64,000 bases of DNA from Olavius sp. associated proteobacterium Delta 1 (lineage in GTDB: Bacteria > Desulfobacterota > Desulfobacteria > Desulfobacterales > JAFDCJ01), in NCBI GenBank assembly GCA_902749685.1, contig CACVKW010000830.1, positions 17,585 to 81,584 on the forward strand, written 5' to 3'. Below are positions 1-7,881 of the stretch, in pieces; positions within the stretch are counted from its first letter, which is position 1; each line of letters starts with the position of its first letter. Under the pieces are notes generated by a model. That model searched no databases. It saw only the letters and a list, made by a program, of their open reading frames with translations, and had not been told where the DNA came from. The position numbers and the translations under genes were made by a program.

Positions 1-850
1 CCACGTAGATGGTATCCGGGTAATCCGGATTTTTGGCACTGGTGCTGGCCCATAACACGCGCTGCTCCCGGGCGCCCCTGTTTTTTAATTCTTCCCAGCG
101 AGGCCCGTTAAAGATTTTCTTAAACTCGGCATAGGCGACTTTTGAGTTGGCGATGGCGATTTTGCCCTGCAGTTCTTTTGCGTTTGCTTCTTCGAGAGCT
201 TTGTCGACCGCCGAGTCAACACGACTGACAAAAAACGATGCGACCGATGCGACCCGATTTACCGCATGTCCTCCTTTCACGGAGGGTCCGGATGGAAGCA
301 GCTTGTCGAGCCCGGCCAGATAAGCGTCAGCGACAGCCTTATAATTTTCGAGTCCAAAGATCAGGGTGACGTTGACATTTACGCCGGCACCGATCAGTTC
401 AGTTATGGCCGGTATGCCGGCAGCAGTGGCCGGCACTTTAATCATCACGTTGGGACGATTCAGGGTCTCAAACAGGCGTCTGGCTTCAGCGATGGTTTTC
501 TCGGTTTCGTTGGCCAGATGCGGATTGACTTCAAGGCTTACGTAGCCATCCATGCCGTTGGACGAATCGTAAATAGGTTTAAGCAGATCAGCCGCCATAC
601 TGATATCTTCGATCGCCAGCGATTCATAGATTTCATCGATGCTTTTCTCGGTTTTGATCAACTCTTTGATGGCTTCGTCGTAGTCATTGCTGCCGGCGAT
701 GGCTTTCTCAAATATGGCCGGATTTGAAGTAATTCCCCTGACACCCTTGTCGATTAATGTCTGGAACTCGCCCGTGGTGATCAGTGAGCGGCGAATAAAA
801 TCAAACCACACGGATTGACCTAATTTTTCAAGTTCAATTAGCTTGGGCAT
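1..850 (-). CDS. tal: Transaldolase (partial, runs off window start)
   Basis: The reading frame starts at the ATG whose complement is at 848-850 and runs without a stop to the window edge, giving about 283 visible residues. The sequence matches the transaldolase type found in mycobacterial-like and Tal/Pgi proteins: 'GITSNPAIFEKAI' near residue 39, and 'NVMIKVPATAAGIPAI' near residue 134, where K138 is the expected Schiff-base lysine. It transfers a dihydroxyacetone unit between sugar phosphates in the non-oxidative pentose phosphate pathway, in the cytoplasm. It lies next to glucokinase and Zwf on the same strand, consistent with a glucose/pentose phosphate group. The C-terminus is outside the window, so a fusion to glucose-6-phosphate isomerase cannot be excluded. 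Confidence 0.93.
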   Translation of the reverse strand, partial: MPKLIELEKLGQSVWFDFIRRSLITTGEFQTLIDKGVRGITSNPAIFEKAIAGSNDYDEAIKELIKTEKSIDEIYESLAIEDISMAADLLKPIYDSSNGMDGYVSLEVNPHLANETEKTIAEARRLFETLNRPNVMIKVPATAAGIPAITELIGAGVNVNVTLIFGLENYKAVADAYLAGLDKLLPSGPSVKGGHAVNRVASVASFFVSRVDSAVDKALEEANAKELQGKIAIANSKVAYAEFKKIFNGPRWEELKNRGAREQRVLWASTSAKNPDYPDTIYV

Positions 851-1187
851 TGGAAATTCCTCTGCGATCTTTTTCATCATTCAGCAGCTGATAAACTGGT
901 TTAATGTATTGAGGAAGGGGATGAATTTAGTACTGCGCAAATATGACGCGATGAAAAAGATATATTATTTTTTTCGTTTGTGTTTTTGCGGCCATTGCGA
1001 ACCTTTTCAATGCGTGCTAGATTCTCTTTTCATTTGGCGAAATCCGCTTTGAGCAGACATGCTTGCTATAGCATCAATATCAAAGATCGTCCACCCCTAT
1101 TGCTGGAGCCGCGGGATCGTTTAAATGAATACTGTGAATTTTTTCGTTATAGGCCGGTCGGGCAGACTTGATCATTAATCTATCAAC
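851..1187. other. Intergenic region between glk and tal
   Basis: 337 bases between the glucokinase stop and the transaldolase start, both on the minus strand. I see no convincing gene. The stretch next to tal is AT-rich and is the natural place for a tal promoter, but I could not identify a confident -35/-10 pair. Confidence 0.5.
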
Positions 1188-2144
1188 TTAATTCTTCAGC
1201 TTTTGGGCAGCAAAGAAAGCCGCCCCCCACAGTCCACTTTCTTCATTGGTATTCAGATATACCGGGATTTTCTTCAGCATGGGCGCCATTGTTTTTGAGT
1301 TAGTAAACTGCCGCTCAAATGCCGGGTGCATTACGAGAAGCGGTATTTTAGCCGCGACACCCCCGGCAATATATACGCCGCCGCGGGCCAGCACTTGCAA
1401 GGCGTAGTTGCGGCAGGATCTGCCGTAAAAACGTGCCGTCCACTCAAGCGTTTCAGAATCATGTGACAATCCGGCACTGACTTCAGCCGGAGTTAATTTC
1501 TCTCCCGCAAGAAATTGGTGCACGAGACTCAGGCCTCTGCCGGAGACGATATATTCAGTTTCGACATAAGGCGCACTCAGTTCGTCCATCACAAATTGCA
1601 TGAATTCAAACTCCGCCGGCGACTCAAACGGGAAAACGCAGTGACCTCCCTCAGACGGAACCGCCACATATCCCCCGCTTCCATCCGGGGTCAGCGCGGC
1701 CATTCCCAATCCTGTCCCGGCACCGATAACGGCTAGCGGTGCGCTGGAATCGATCTGTCCTGCTATTATCCGCCTGGCTGATCGGATGATCGGTGAGCGG
1801 CAGGCATAGGCCTGGGCGACGAAGTCATTGATCAGGAAACAGGTCATCAGATTAAGATTCTTAAGGCCGCTGGATAGATCAATATCCCATGGAATATTGG
1901 GCGGATTACTGTAAACACCGTTGATGATTGGTCCGGCGACTGCCAGTACTGCTATATCGCTTTGGTCAATGGGCAGGGAAAATTCTGATTGGTTCAGCAA
2001 TTCAAGTAGATGGGATAGAGAATTTGAATTGCGGGTCTCAAGCCACCGGGTAGTTTTAAGCGCCAGGGTGCCTTTTTCATTAAGGGTAAAATGCGCAAAA
2101 CGGCTGTTGGTTCCGCCTATATCAGCGGCGAGGATACTTTTCAT
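1188..2144 (-). CDS. glk: Glucokinase
   Basis: 318 residues, the usual length for the proteobacterial glucokinase family (PF02685). It phosphorylates glucose to glucose-6-phosphate with ATP in the cytoplasm. Visible motifs: the N-terminal phosphate-binding loop 'AADIGGTNSRFA' at residues 6-17, 'LINDFVAQAYA' around residue 103 with the catalytic Asp in 'NDF', the glycine-rich 'IGAGTGLGMA', and 'PSEGGHC' with the sugar-contacting Glu and His. Downstream on the same strand lies transaldolase; upstream lie a TVP38 protein and Zwf. Its product feeds Zwf directly. Nothing looks damaged. Confidence 0.95.
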   Translation of the reverse strand: MKSILAADIGGTNSRFAHFTLNEKGTLALKTTRWLETRNSNSLSHLLELLNQSEFSLPIDQSDIAVLAVAGPIINGVYSNPPNIPWDIDLSSGLKNLNLMTCFLINDFVAQAYACRSPIIRSARRIIAGQIDSSAPLAVIGAGTGLGMAALTPDGSGGYVAVPSEGGHCVFPFESPAEFEFMQFVMDELSAPYVETEYIVSGRGLSLVHQFLAGEKLTPAEVSAGLSHDSETLEWTARFYGRSCRNYALQVLARGGVYIAGGVAAKIPLLVMHPAFERQFTNSKTMAPMLKKIPVYLNTNEESGLWGAAFFAAQKLKN

Positions 2145-2210
2145 ACGTGACCTTAATGGATACTCTGTCTTCAGTTTTAACGTATCGAAACCATTTATTG
2201 ATTGAGTCGT

Positions 2211-2335
2211 GGAATGATGGAATGCTGGAATAATGGAAAAATGGGTTTAGAGGAAATTGATCTCATCTGGAAGCGAAAGCGTGTTCCTTTTTAAACTGCC
2301 AACATTCCAATATTCCAGCATTCCACCATTCCAGT
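2211..2335. repeat. Long imperfect inverted repeat made of GGAAT words
   Basis: The left arm (2211-2238) is a run of GGAAT-type words such as GGAATGATGGAATGCTGG. The right arm (2306-2335) is close to its reverse complement (TATTCCAGCATTCCACCATT), separated by about 70 bases. Together they could fold into a long hairpin between glk and the TVP38 gene. It belongs to a style of intergenic repeat that recurs elsewhere in this window with different words. Confidence 0.7.
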
Positions 2336-2401
2336 AGAAGAGAACCCCCATTTTTTAGTTGAAACAGCGCCGGTATTTAATTGAATTAGCGCTTATTGCC
2401 C

Positions 2402-3136
2402 TCACCCTTCTCCTTTGATCTTCTTAATGATCCTGGGAATGAAAAATGAGAAGATAAAAAGGCCAATCGAAAAGAATACCTTAAATGATATCAAGCCTGC
2501 CCAATTACCGGATGCCCAGACTTCTTTTAAGGTCCCGATGAAAAATGTGAATATAAAGGTCCCCACAATGATACCCAGACCGGTGCCGAATACATAATCC
2601 CAGAAATGAACTTTGGTCAACCCCATACCGAAATTCATGGGGGTGAAAGGAAAATACACCAGCCGCAGGTACAGTACGGTGGCAAACCCATTGCGTTCAA
2701 TGGCGTCATCATATTTTTGCAGGCGCTCACCAATTAATGAGGCCGCAAAGTCCCGGCCCAGCGTTCGTCCGATCCAAAAGGCTGCACCCGCACCAATCAT
2801 GGCACCAAACCAGACATACACAAATCCCCAGTAGGCCCCGAAAATCGCGGCACCCAGTCCGGTCAAAAGTGTGCCCGGCAGGAACAGACAGACCCCAACC
2901 GCGTAAATCGCCATAAAAACAACCGGAGCCCAAAACCCGGCAGTCGCCAGAAAACGACCCAGTGCCTCTGCATTCAAGTGTTCTTTGATCGGTGTGTAGC
3001 GTACAAAAATGATGGCCGCCAGGATAAAACCGACAAAAATGGCGGCTTTCAGCATGGCCTTGCTGCGATTCTTCGGCCCCTCGGTACCGGCTGTTTCCAT
3101 AATATCGCGCTCCAAGAAAAAGGTTTCAGGTTTCAC
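2402..3136 (-). CDS. TVP38/TMEM64 family inner-membrane protein (VTT domain)
   Basis: Up to 244 residues. The first possible start is a GTG whose bases overlap the zwf stop (GTGA, 3133-3136); an ATG at 3100 (residue 13) with a fair upstream AG-rich site is an alternative. Several membrane segments are visible (about residues 30-50, 65-90, 95-120, 165-195, 205-235). The VTT core motif 'FLPGTLLTGLGAAIFG' followed by a glycine-rich helix and 'GRTLGRDF' identifies the family, which includes DedA-like proteins with presumed lipid-scramblase or transport roles. TVP38 genes often neighbour mercuric-reductase-like oxidoreductases and DUF547 genes, as they do here once zwf is skipped. The function in this organism is unknown. 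Confidence 0.88.
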   Translation of the reverse strand: MKPETFFLERDIMETAGTEGPKNRSKAMLKAAIFVGFILAAIIFVRYTPIKEHLNAEALGRFLATAGFWAPVVFMAIYAVGVCLFLPGTLLTGLGAAIFGAYWGFVYVWFGAMIGAGAAFWIGRTLGRDFAASLIGERLQKYDDAIERNGFATVLYLRLVYFPFTPMNFGMGLTKVHFWDYVFGTGLGIIVGTFIFTFFIGTLKEVWASGNWAGLISFKVFFSIGLFIFSFFIPRIIKKIKGEG

Positions 3137-4716
3137 GCTGACTCGGTATTACTGACTAATCTGCTAATTGCTGCAGGTCCGGTACTCCCCGCCCGATAGA
3201 ACTCAAGCAGGTCCGTCCGATCATCACAGTCCTCACACCTGTCTAAAATGGGTGTCAAAAACGACCAGCTTCTCTCTACGGCATCCTGGCGCCAGAAGAG
3301 CATTTGATCGCCGAGCATACAATCTATCAATACCTTTTCATAAGCGTCCAGAACCGGTCCCGTATAGTTTTGCTGGTAGTTAAAATCCATGGTGACCGTG
3401 CGCAGGCATACCCGGGCACCGGGGTTTTTGGTTTGAAACGTGAGCGTTATCTTTTCATCCGGATAGATCCCGATGATTAACCGGTTGGCGACAATGGTTT
3501 GACCGAGGATGTGGCGAAATAATGAATGGGGGACGGTTTTAAACCGAATCGTAATTTCGGTCAGTTTCCGGGCAACCCTTTTGCCGGAGGTCATGTAAAA
3601 CGGCACACCCTGCCAGCGCCAGTTGTCCAGAAAGACTTTCATCATGGCAAAGGTCGGTGTCAGTGACTTCGGATCCACCCCCGGTTCTTCGCGATAGGCG
3701 GGAGCCGGTTGGTTGTCGATGACACCGGCACCGTATTGCCCAAGGACCAGGTAATTCTGCAAATCGGCTATTGGAAACGGCCTGAGAGCGCCAAACACTT
3801 TGCTTTTTTCATCGCGCACCAGATCGGCTTCAAAACGGGCCGGCGGTTCCATCGCGATCAGCGCCAGCAACTGCATCATGTGATTTTGAAACATATCCCG
3901 CAATACACCTGACCGTTCATAGTAACCTGCCCGATGTTCCACGCCGAGGGTTTCGGTGGCCATGATGCTGACCTGATCAACATATCTCCGATTCCAGATG
4001 GGTTCAAACAGGGAATTGGCAAAACGAAACATCAATACATTTTGAACCGTCTCTTTGGCCAGGTAATGGTCGATTCTGAAAATCTGATGTTCGCTGAAAT
4101 GTTCGTGAAGACTGCGGTCCAGATCCATCGCCGTATCCAAGTTTATGCCGAAAGGCTTTTCCACGACAATGCGCGACCATCCGTTGCCATTGGTCATTTC
4201 GGCACTCAAACCGGCCCGGCCGATCATCTGCGCAACCGTTTTGTATAAAACCGGCGGCAGCGCAATGTAGAAAATCCGGTTTCCCGGGGTATTGTGGCTT
4301 ATGTCGAGATTTTTCAGCGTTTCAGCCAGGTTGCTATAGGAGGACAAATCCTCGTAATCAATTGGCCGATAGTGAAGCGCAGCAGAAAAAGCCGGCCATT
4401 GGTCTTGATCCAGAATTGCTGCATCTATCAGGGCGGTTTTCATTTTATTTCTGAATTCATCGTCGTCCATCCGGGTGCGGGCGCAGCCGACAATTTGAAA
4501 AGCTTGCGGTAAACCGTTATTGAGATACAGGTGAAATAACGCTGGAATCAGCTTGCGGGCGGTTAGGTCCCCGGTTGCCCCCAGGATGACAATGGTGCAT
4601 GGATCGCTTGGCCCGGGCGCAACACACTCTGTGGGATCGACACCCAGATCCGGGGCTGTGACCGAGGCGGTAGCCGCTAATTCTTGCATCCTTTGGTTGC
4701 TTGCGCTGCTTTCCAT
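3133..4716 (-). CDS. zwf: Glucose-6-phosphate 1-dehydrogenase
   Basis: 527 residues, slightly longer than the usual 480-500 because of an N-terminal extension of about 40 residues before the Rossmann fold. It oxidises glucose-6-phosphate to 6-phosphogluconolactone with NAD(P)+, the first step of the oxidative pentose phosphate pathway. Visible motifs are 'VILGATGDLTARKL' (about residues 43-56) for coenzyme binding and 'RIDHYLAKE' (about 216-224), the family's active-site signature with the catalytic His and substrate Lys. 'YERSGVLRDMFQNH' is also typical. The stop codon overlaps the start of the TVP38 gene, so the two are probably co-translated. Glucokinase and transaldolase lie in the same gene group. 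Confidence 0.96.
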   Translation of the reverse strand: MESSASNQRMQELAATASVTAPDLGVDPTECVAPGPSDPCTIVILGATGDLTARKLIPALFHLYLNNGLPQAFQIVGCARTRMDDDEFRNKMKTALIDAAILDQDQWPAFSAALHYRPIDYEDLSSYSNLAETLKNLDISHNTPGNRIFYIALPPVLYKTVAQMIGRAGLSAEMTNGNGWSRIVVEKPFGINLDTAMDLDRSLHEHFSEHQIFRIDHYLAKETVQNVLMFRFANSLFEPIWNRRYVDQVSIMATETLGVEHRAGYYERSGVLRDMFQNHMMQLLALIAMEPPARFEADLVRDEKSKVFGALRPFPIADLQNYLVLGQYGAGVIDNQPAPAYREEPGVDPKSLTPTFAMMKVFLDNWRWQGVPFYMTSGKRVARKLTEITIRFKTVPHSLFRHILGQTIVANRLIIGIYPDEKITLTFQTKNPGARVCLRTVTMDFNYQQNYTGPVLDAYEKVLIDCMLGDQMLFWRQDAVERSWSFLTPILDRCEDCDDRTDLLEFYRAGSTGPAAISRLVSNTESA

Positions 4717-4802
4717 ATCATGACCCTATTGCGGATAATCGACACATATCAAATTTCAAATCGCAAAAGACAAATAATATCCAAAATCCACTTGAATATT
4801 AA

Positions 4803-6269
4803 TCATTCAACACATGAATCTTCAGCGCAAGCTCTGCCTTTCAGATGAAAGAAGAATTTCAGACCTTTTTGTACTTTCTCTGAAAAAATTTTGGGCGAAA
4901 AAAAAGAACCGGCAACTTTTTTGTTAATTTCTCCCAAGGACGGATAGGGATGTATGGCTGCCGCCAGTGTGGAAAGCTTAACCTTCCCATTAAGAATGGC
5001 CACCCATTCATTCAGTAAATCTTCGGCATGGGGGCCCAGAATCTGAATGCCGATCGGTTTTTCTTTGTCGTCGAGAATCATCTTGATTTTGCCGACTGTT
5101 TCACCTTCAGCCAGGCTGCGGTCGTTATCTTTGAATTCCTCCGTCCAAACATTATAGTTGATTCCGGCTTCGGTGGCACCTTTTTCATTCATGCCGATGC
5201 TGCCCAGGGGCGGATCGGTGTAAGTGCACCAGGGTAAAAAAGTATAGTCTGCCTTGCGGGGAAGACGAAAGATGGCATTGCTGACCACAATGCCGCCTTC
5301 ATACCCTGCAGCATGGGTAAACTGAAAGCCGCCGTTAACATCGCCGGCGGCATAAACGTGCTTGAGGTTGGTTCTCAGACGGTTGTCGACGATGATCCCC
5401 TGGCGATTGAATTTGACGCCAATATCTTCCAGCCCGAGGCCCTCGGTGTTGGGTCCCCGTCCTAACGAGACCAGGATCATTTCCGCCTTCAAGCTAATGG
5501 TGTTGCCCTGCCTGGTTTTGATCTTTACCTCTTTTTGACGGCCGAGATCGGTAACTTCCTCGATGGAGGAATTGAGGTAAAATTCCACACCTTCAGAACT
5601 GAGAACCTCTTTGACAGGGTCTGCCAGATCCGGGTCTTCTTTGATCAGAATCTGCGGGGCCATATCCACCACAGTAACCTGGGTTCCCAGCCGACAAAAC
5701 GCCTGAGACATCTCGCTGCCGATGGGGCCACCCCCCAGAATAATCATGGATTTCGGCAGATGGTCAAGGTAGAAGACTTCCCGATTGGTAATATAAGGTG
5801 TTTTATCCAACCCTTTGATGGGCGGTGGGCTGGAAGAGGATCCGGTGGCAATGACCCAGGTTTTGGCCGAATAGGCTTGCCCGTTCAATTGAATGCTGTG
5901 GTCATCCGTAAACGTCGGCTGGCCGAATTCTACCTGAGCCCCAAGCCTGCAAAAGCGTTCCCTGGAATCATGATGCTGGATGGTGCCGATCACGGATCTT
6001 ATTCTTTTGGCAACTGCTTTAAAATCCACCGGTGGTACCTCCACCGGCGGCAGGCCGAACTTTTCAGAATTTTTCATTAAGTGGTAAACATGGGCTGATT
6101 TTAAAAGTGTTTTGCTGGGCACGCAGCCAAAATGCAGGCAGTCACCGCCCAGTTCCTTTTCTTTTTCAACCAGAAGCGTTTTGGCCCCCAACTGGGCCGC
6201 ACCGGACGTCACCGTTAAACCGCCGGCGCCCCCACCGATGACACCAATATCATAATCATAATTTGTCAT
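4803..6269 (-). CDS. FAD-dependent pyridine nucleotide-disulfide oxidoreductase (mercuric reductase/dihydrolipoamide dehydrogenase-like)
   Basis: 488 residues with the full family layout: FAD-binding 'IGGGAGGLT' (residues 11-19), redox-active disulfide 'GGDCLHFGCVPSK' (Cys44 and Cys49), NAD(P)-binding 'GGGPIGSE' (near 177), 'YAAGDVNG' FAD motif and a C-terminal dimerisation domain with 'HPYPSLGE' near 440. There is no N-terminal heavy-metal domain and no C-terminal vicinal Cys pair of classic MerA; the C-terminus has separated cysteines (Cys-Ala-Glu-Asp-Ser-Cys). This fits the broad 'mercuric reductase-like' subgroup that neighbours TVP38 and DUF547 genes, whose substrate is not established. 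An AGGAGC ribosome binding site precedes the ATG. The gene is followed after 9 bases by DUF547's stop region boundary, so DUF547 is probably upstream in the same transcript. Confidence 0.9.
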   Translation of the reverse strand: MTNYDYDIGVIGGGAGGLTVTSGAAQLGAKTLLVEKEKELGGDCLHFGCVPSKTLLKSAHVYHLMKNSEKFGLPPVEVPPVDFKAVAKRIRSVIGTIQHHDSRERFCRLGAQVEFGQPTFTDDHSIQLNGQAYSAKTWVIATGSSSSPPPIKGLDKTPYITNREVFYLDHLPKSMIILGGGPIGSEMSQAFCRLGTQVTVVDMAPQILIKEDPDLADPVKEVLSSEGVEFYLNSSIEEVTDLGRQKEVKIKTRQGNTISLKAEMILVSLGRGPNTEGLGLEDIGVKFNRQGIIVDNRLRTNLKHVYAAGDVNGGFQFTHAAGYEGGIVVSNAIFRLPRKADYTFLPWCTYTDPPLGSIGMNEKGATEAGINYNVWTEEFKDNDRSLAEGETVGKIKMILDDKEKPIGIQILGPHAEDLLNEWVAILNGKVKLSTLAAAIHPYPSLGEINKKVAGSFFSPKIFSEKVQKGLKFFFHLKGRACAEDSCVE

Positions 6270-6278
6270 GAGCAGCTC

Positions 6279-7043
6279 CTATTTCCCGTTCAGCGACCAA
6301 TCGTAAGCCAGGTACTTGATGTTGATTTTTTCCGGTTTGGTTTGCAGTTTCTTTTTTAACGCTTCATTTGCATACTTGATAAAAAAGCCGAGTGCGTCTT
6401 CGTTAAAATCCTCTGAAAACCATTTGAAAATCCGGCTGACATGGAGATTGCGACCCTCCAGTCGATAGTTATTGGGATTATTGATAAATGACCGGGTGGC
6501 GTCATCCAGTTGTTGATCCAGTTTTTCCGCAAGATAAGGCTCGGGACGTAAAGGCGGACAACTTTTCGCCGCACAGTTGATGGCAAAATGAACCCGGGGA
6601 TCCCTGAAACGGGGTCTGAGAATGTCATGTTCAATATGGTCCAAAGAAACAGTCTCCCCGCTGAGCCGCACCACCTTTTTCTTCCAGGGACCGGTGTTGA
6701 AAATGCCAAGCTCTTTTATTGAATCGATAGCCGGGTATTTCGTCAAAATCAGTTTTATGGTCCAGGCGTTGTAGACGTTGGCATAGAAAGCAAACTGCTC
6801 CTTGCGCGAAAGCGTTTTAGGGTCGACGCTTTGAAGGAGATCGAGATATTGATCCAGTTTATCTTCCTCGGATTGAAATCCTGCATAATTGACGTTCCCG
6901 TCTGCAACGTATTTATGCAACAGGTCGCCGAAAAGACTGTGGCTTACGCTGGAACCGGTCGAAGCCAAAAGCGGTATTTCGATCAACACCACCGTGATCA
7001 GGAAAGCAAAAACTGCTGCTGCAAGCAATTGTTTGATCTTCAT
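6279..7043 (-). CDS. DUF547 domain protein, exported
   Basis: 254 residues from the ATG at 7043, chosen over an ATG nine codons upstream because a GGAG site sits 7 bases before it and because it gives a clean signal peptide (Lys-rich start, hydrophobic residues 5-25). The DUF547 signature is clear: 'FYANVYNAWTIKLIL', 'VSLDHIEHDILRPRF' and 'VHFAINCAAKSCPPL' with two conserved Cys near residue 157. The biochemical role of DUF547 is unknown. It is probably periplasmic. It lies 9 bases upstream of the FAD oxidoreductase on the same strand and 140 bases downstream of the YHS protein, making a small redox/metal-flavoured group. Confidence 0.88.
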   Translation of the reverse strand: MKIKQLLAAAVFAFLITVVLIEIPLLASTGSSVSHSLFGDLLHKYVADGNVNYAGFQSEEDKLDQYLDLLQSVDPKTLSRKEQFAFYANVYNAWTIKLILTKYPAIDSIKELGIFNTGPWKKKVVRLSGETVSLDHIEHDILRPRFRDPRVHFAINCAAKSCPPLRPEPYLAEKLDQQLDDATRSFINNPNNYRLEGRNLHVSRIFKWFSEDFNEDALGFFIKYANEALKKKLQTKPEKINIKYLAYDWSLNGK

Positions 7044-7183
7044 TTTATAACTCCGTTGGGTGTGCCGCATTTAAAAGAAGTAAATTATGCTAGCCCAGGC
7101 AAAGGGATTAATCTTTTGTCGCGTCTTTGAATAAAAACTTACACTAATTGGTTGCCAAGATGGGAGATAATCTGATTGCTGGA

Positions 7184-7648
7184 TTATTTCAATACGCCGG
7201 GCCAGTTCCGGTTAGCTTTTTCGATGTATCCCGGGATATCTTTTTGCCATTTTTTTTGGATTTTGCGGCTGTAGTTCAAATATAATTTACCGTCTACAAT
7301 CTGCCACCCGTATACCGGATCTATTTTAGCGGTAGTCCCTAGCGCTACGGCATACGCTCAGTATCCTCCATACTGGGGCGCATATTTTTCGGGTGTCGCT
7401 TTGAAGATCTCCAGGTGCTTTGCGCTGGAAAAACGCCATTTAGCCCCCTGCCAGCGGTATTCAAATTTTGCTTTTCCTTTTATCGGCTTCGCTTCGGTGA
7501 AATAGGCGACCGGGTCGTACCCTTTCACGGCGACACCGCTGAAGTTGGTATTGACAGAATCTTTTGCCAGGCCCACTGCCGGTGCTCCGATCAAAACTGC
7601 TGCCACAACTGGAATAAATATAAATAAGGCTATCGCTGCGAATTTCAT
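7184..7648 (-). CDS. YHS domain protein, probable selenoprotein (UGA at codon 97)
   Basis: The frame opens at ATG 7648, encodes a signal peptide (about residues 1-28) and a YHS domain with 'VKGYDPVAYFTE' and 'PEKYAPQYGGY', then meets TGA at 7358-7360. The same frame continues past it for 57 more codons to TAA at 7184-7186, reading 'AYAVALGTTAKIDP' and then 'DGKLYLNYSRKIQKKW', the expected C-terminal half of this family. Relatives carry Cys in 'GGYCAY' exactly where the UGA falls, so UGA most simply encodes selenocysteine, giving 154 residues. A stem-loop follows the UGA immediately. I recall that public annotation uses the name 'YHS domain-containing (seleno)protein' for such genes. The alternative is a nonsense mutation in a Cys form. 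The metal-binding or redox role is inferred. Confidence 0.85.
7309..7356 (-). promoter_or_regulatory. Candidate bacterial SECIS element
   Basis: Reading the minus strand after the UGA: CGUAUGCCG (7356-7348) pairs with CGGUAUACG (7317-7309), nine pairs including one G-U. UAGCG (7347-7343) pairs with CGCUA (7331-7327). The apical loop is CUAGGGACUAC, with a 9-base bulge on the 3' side. The loop starts about 15 bases after the UGA, within the window bacterial SECIS elements occupy. The pairing was worked out by eye, and no folding energy was computed. Confidence 0.6.
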
Positions 7649-7881
7649 CGTGTATCCTCGCTGATTTTTTTTGACAGATTACTGATTTGTGATTAACTAA
7701 ACTTATGGTTGGAATGACAACAGTCAAGACAGGCGCAATATTTTTGTAAGGAATCTGAATATCGAACGACGTGAAAATATATTCTGAGCGGCTCATATGA
7801 GTACTGTCGTGAAGCCCGTACTTCTTTAATCAGGGGATCGGGTAGAATTTGGCAGAAGACTACTTCAGAAGAGGGATTCAA

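Noticed and set aside
4803..6269. Calling the flavoprotein a true mercuric reductase or the E3 subunit of a dehydrogenase complex
   Set aside because: It lacks MerA's N-terminal metal domain and C-terminal Cys pair, and no dehydrogenase-complex or mer genes are adjacent. The broader family name is safer.
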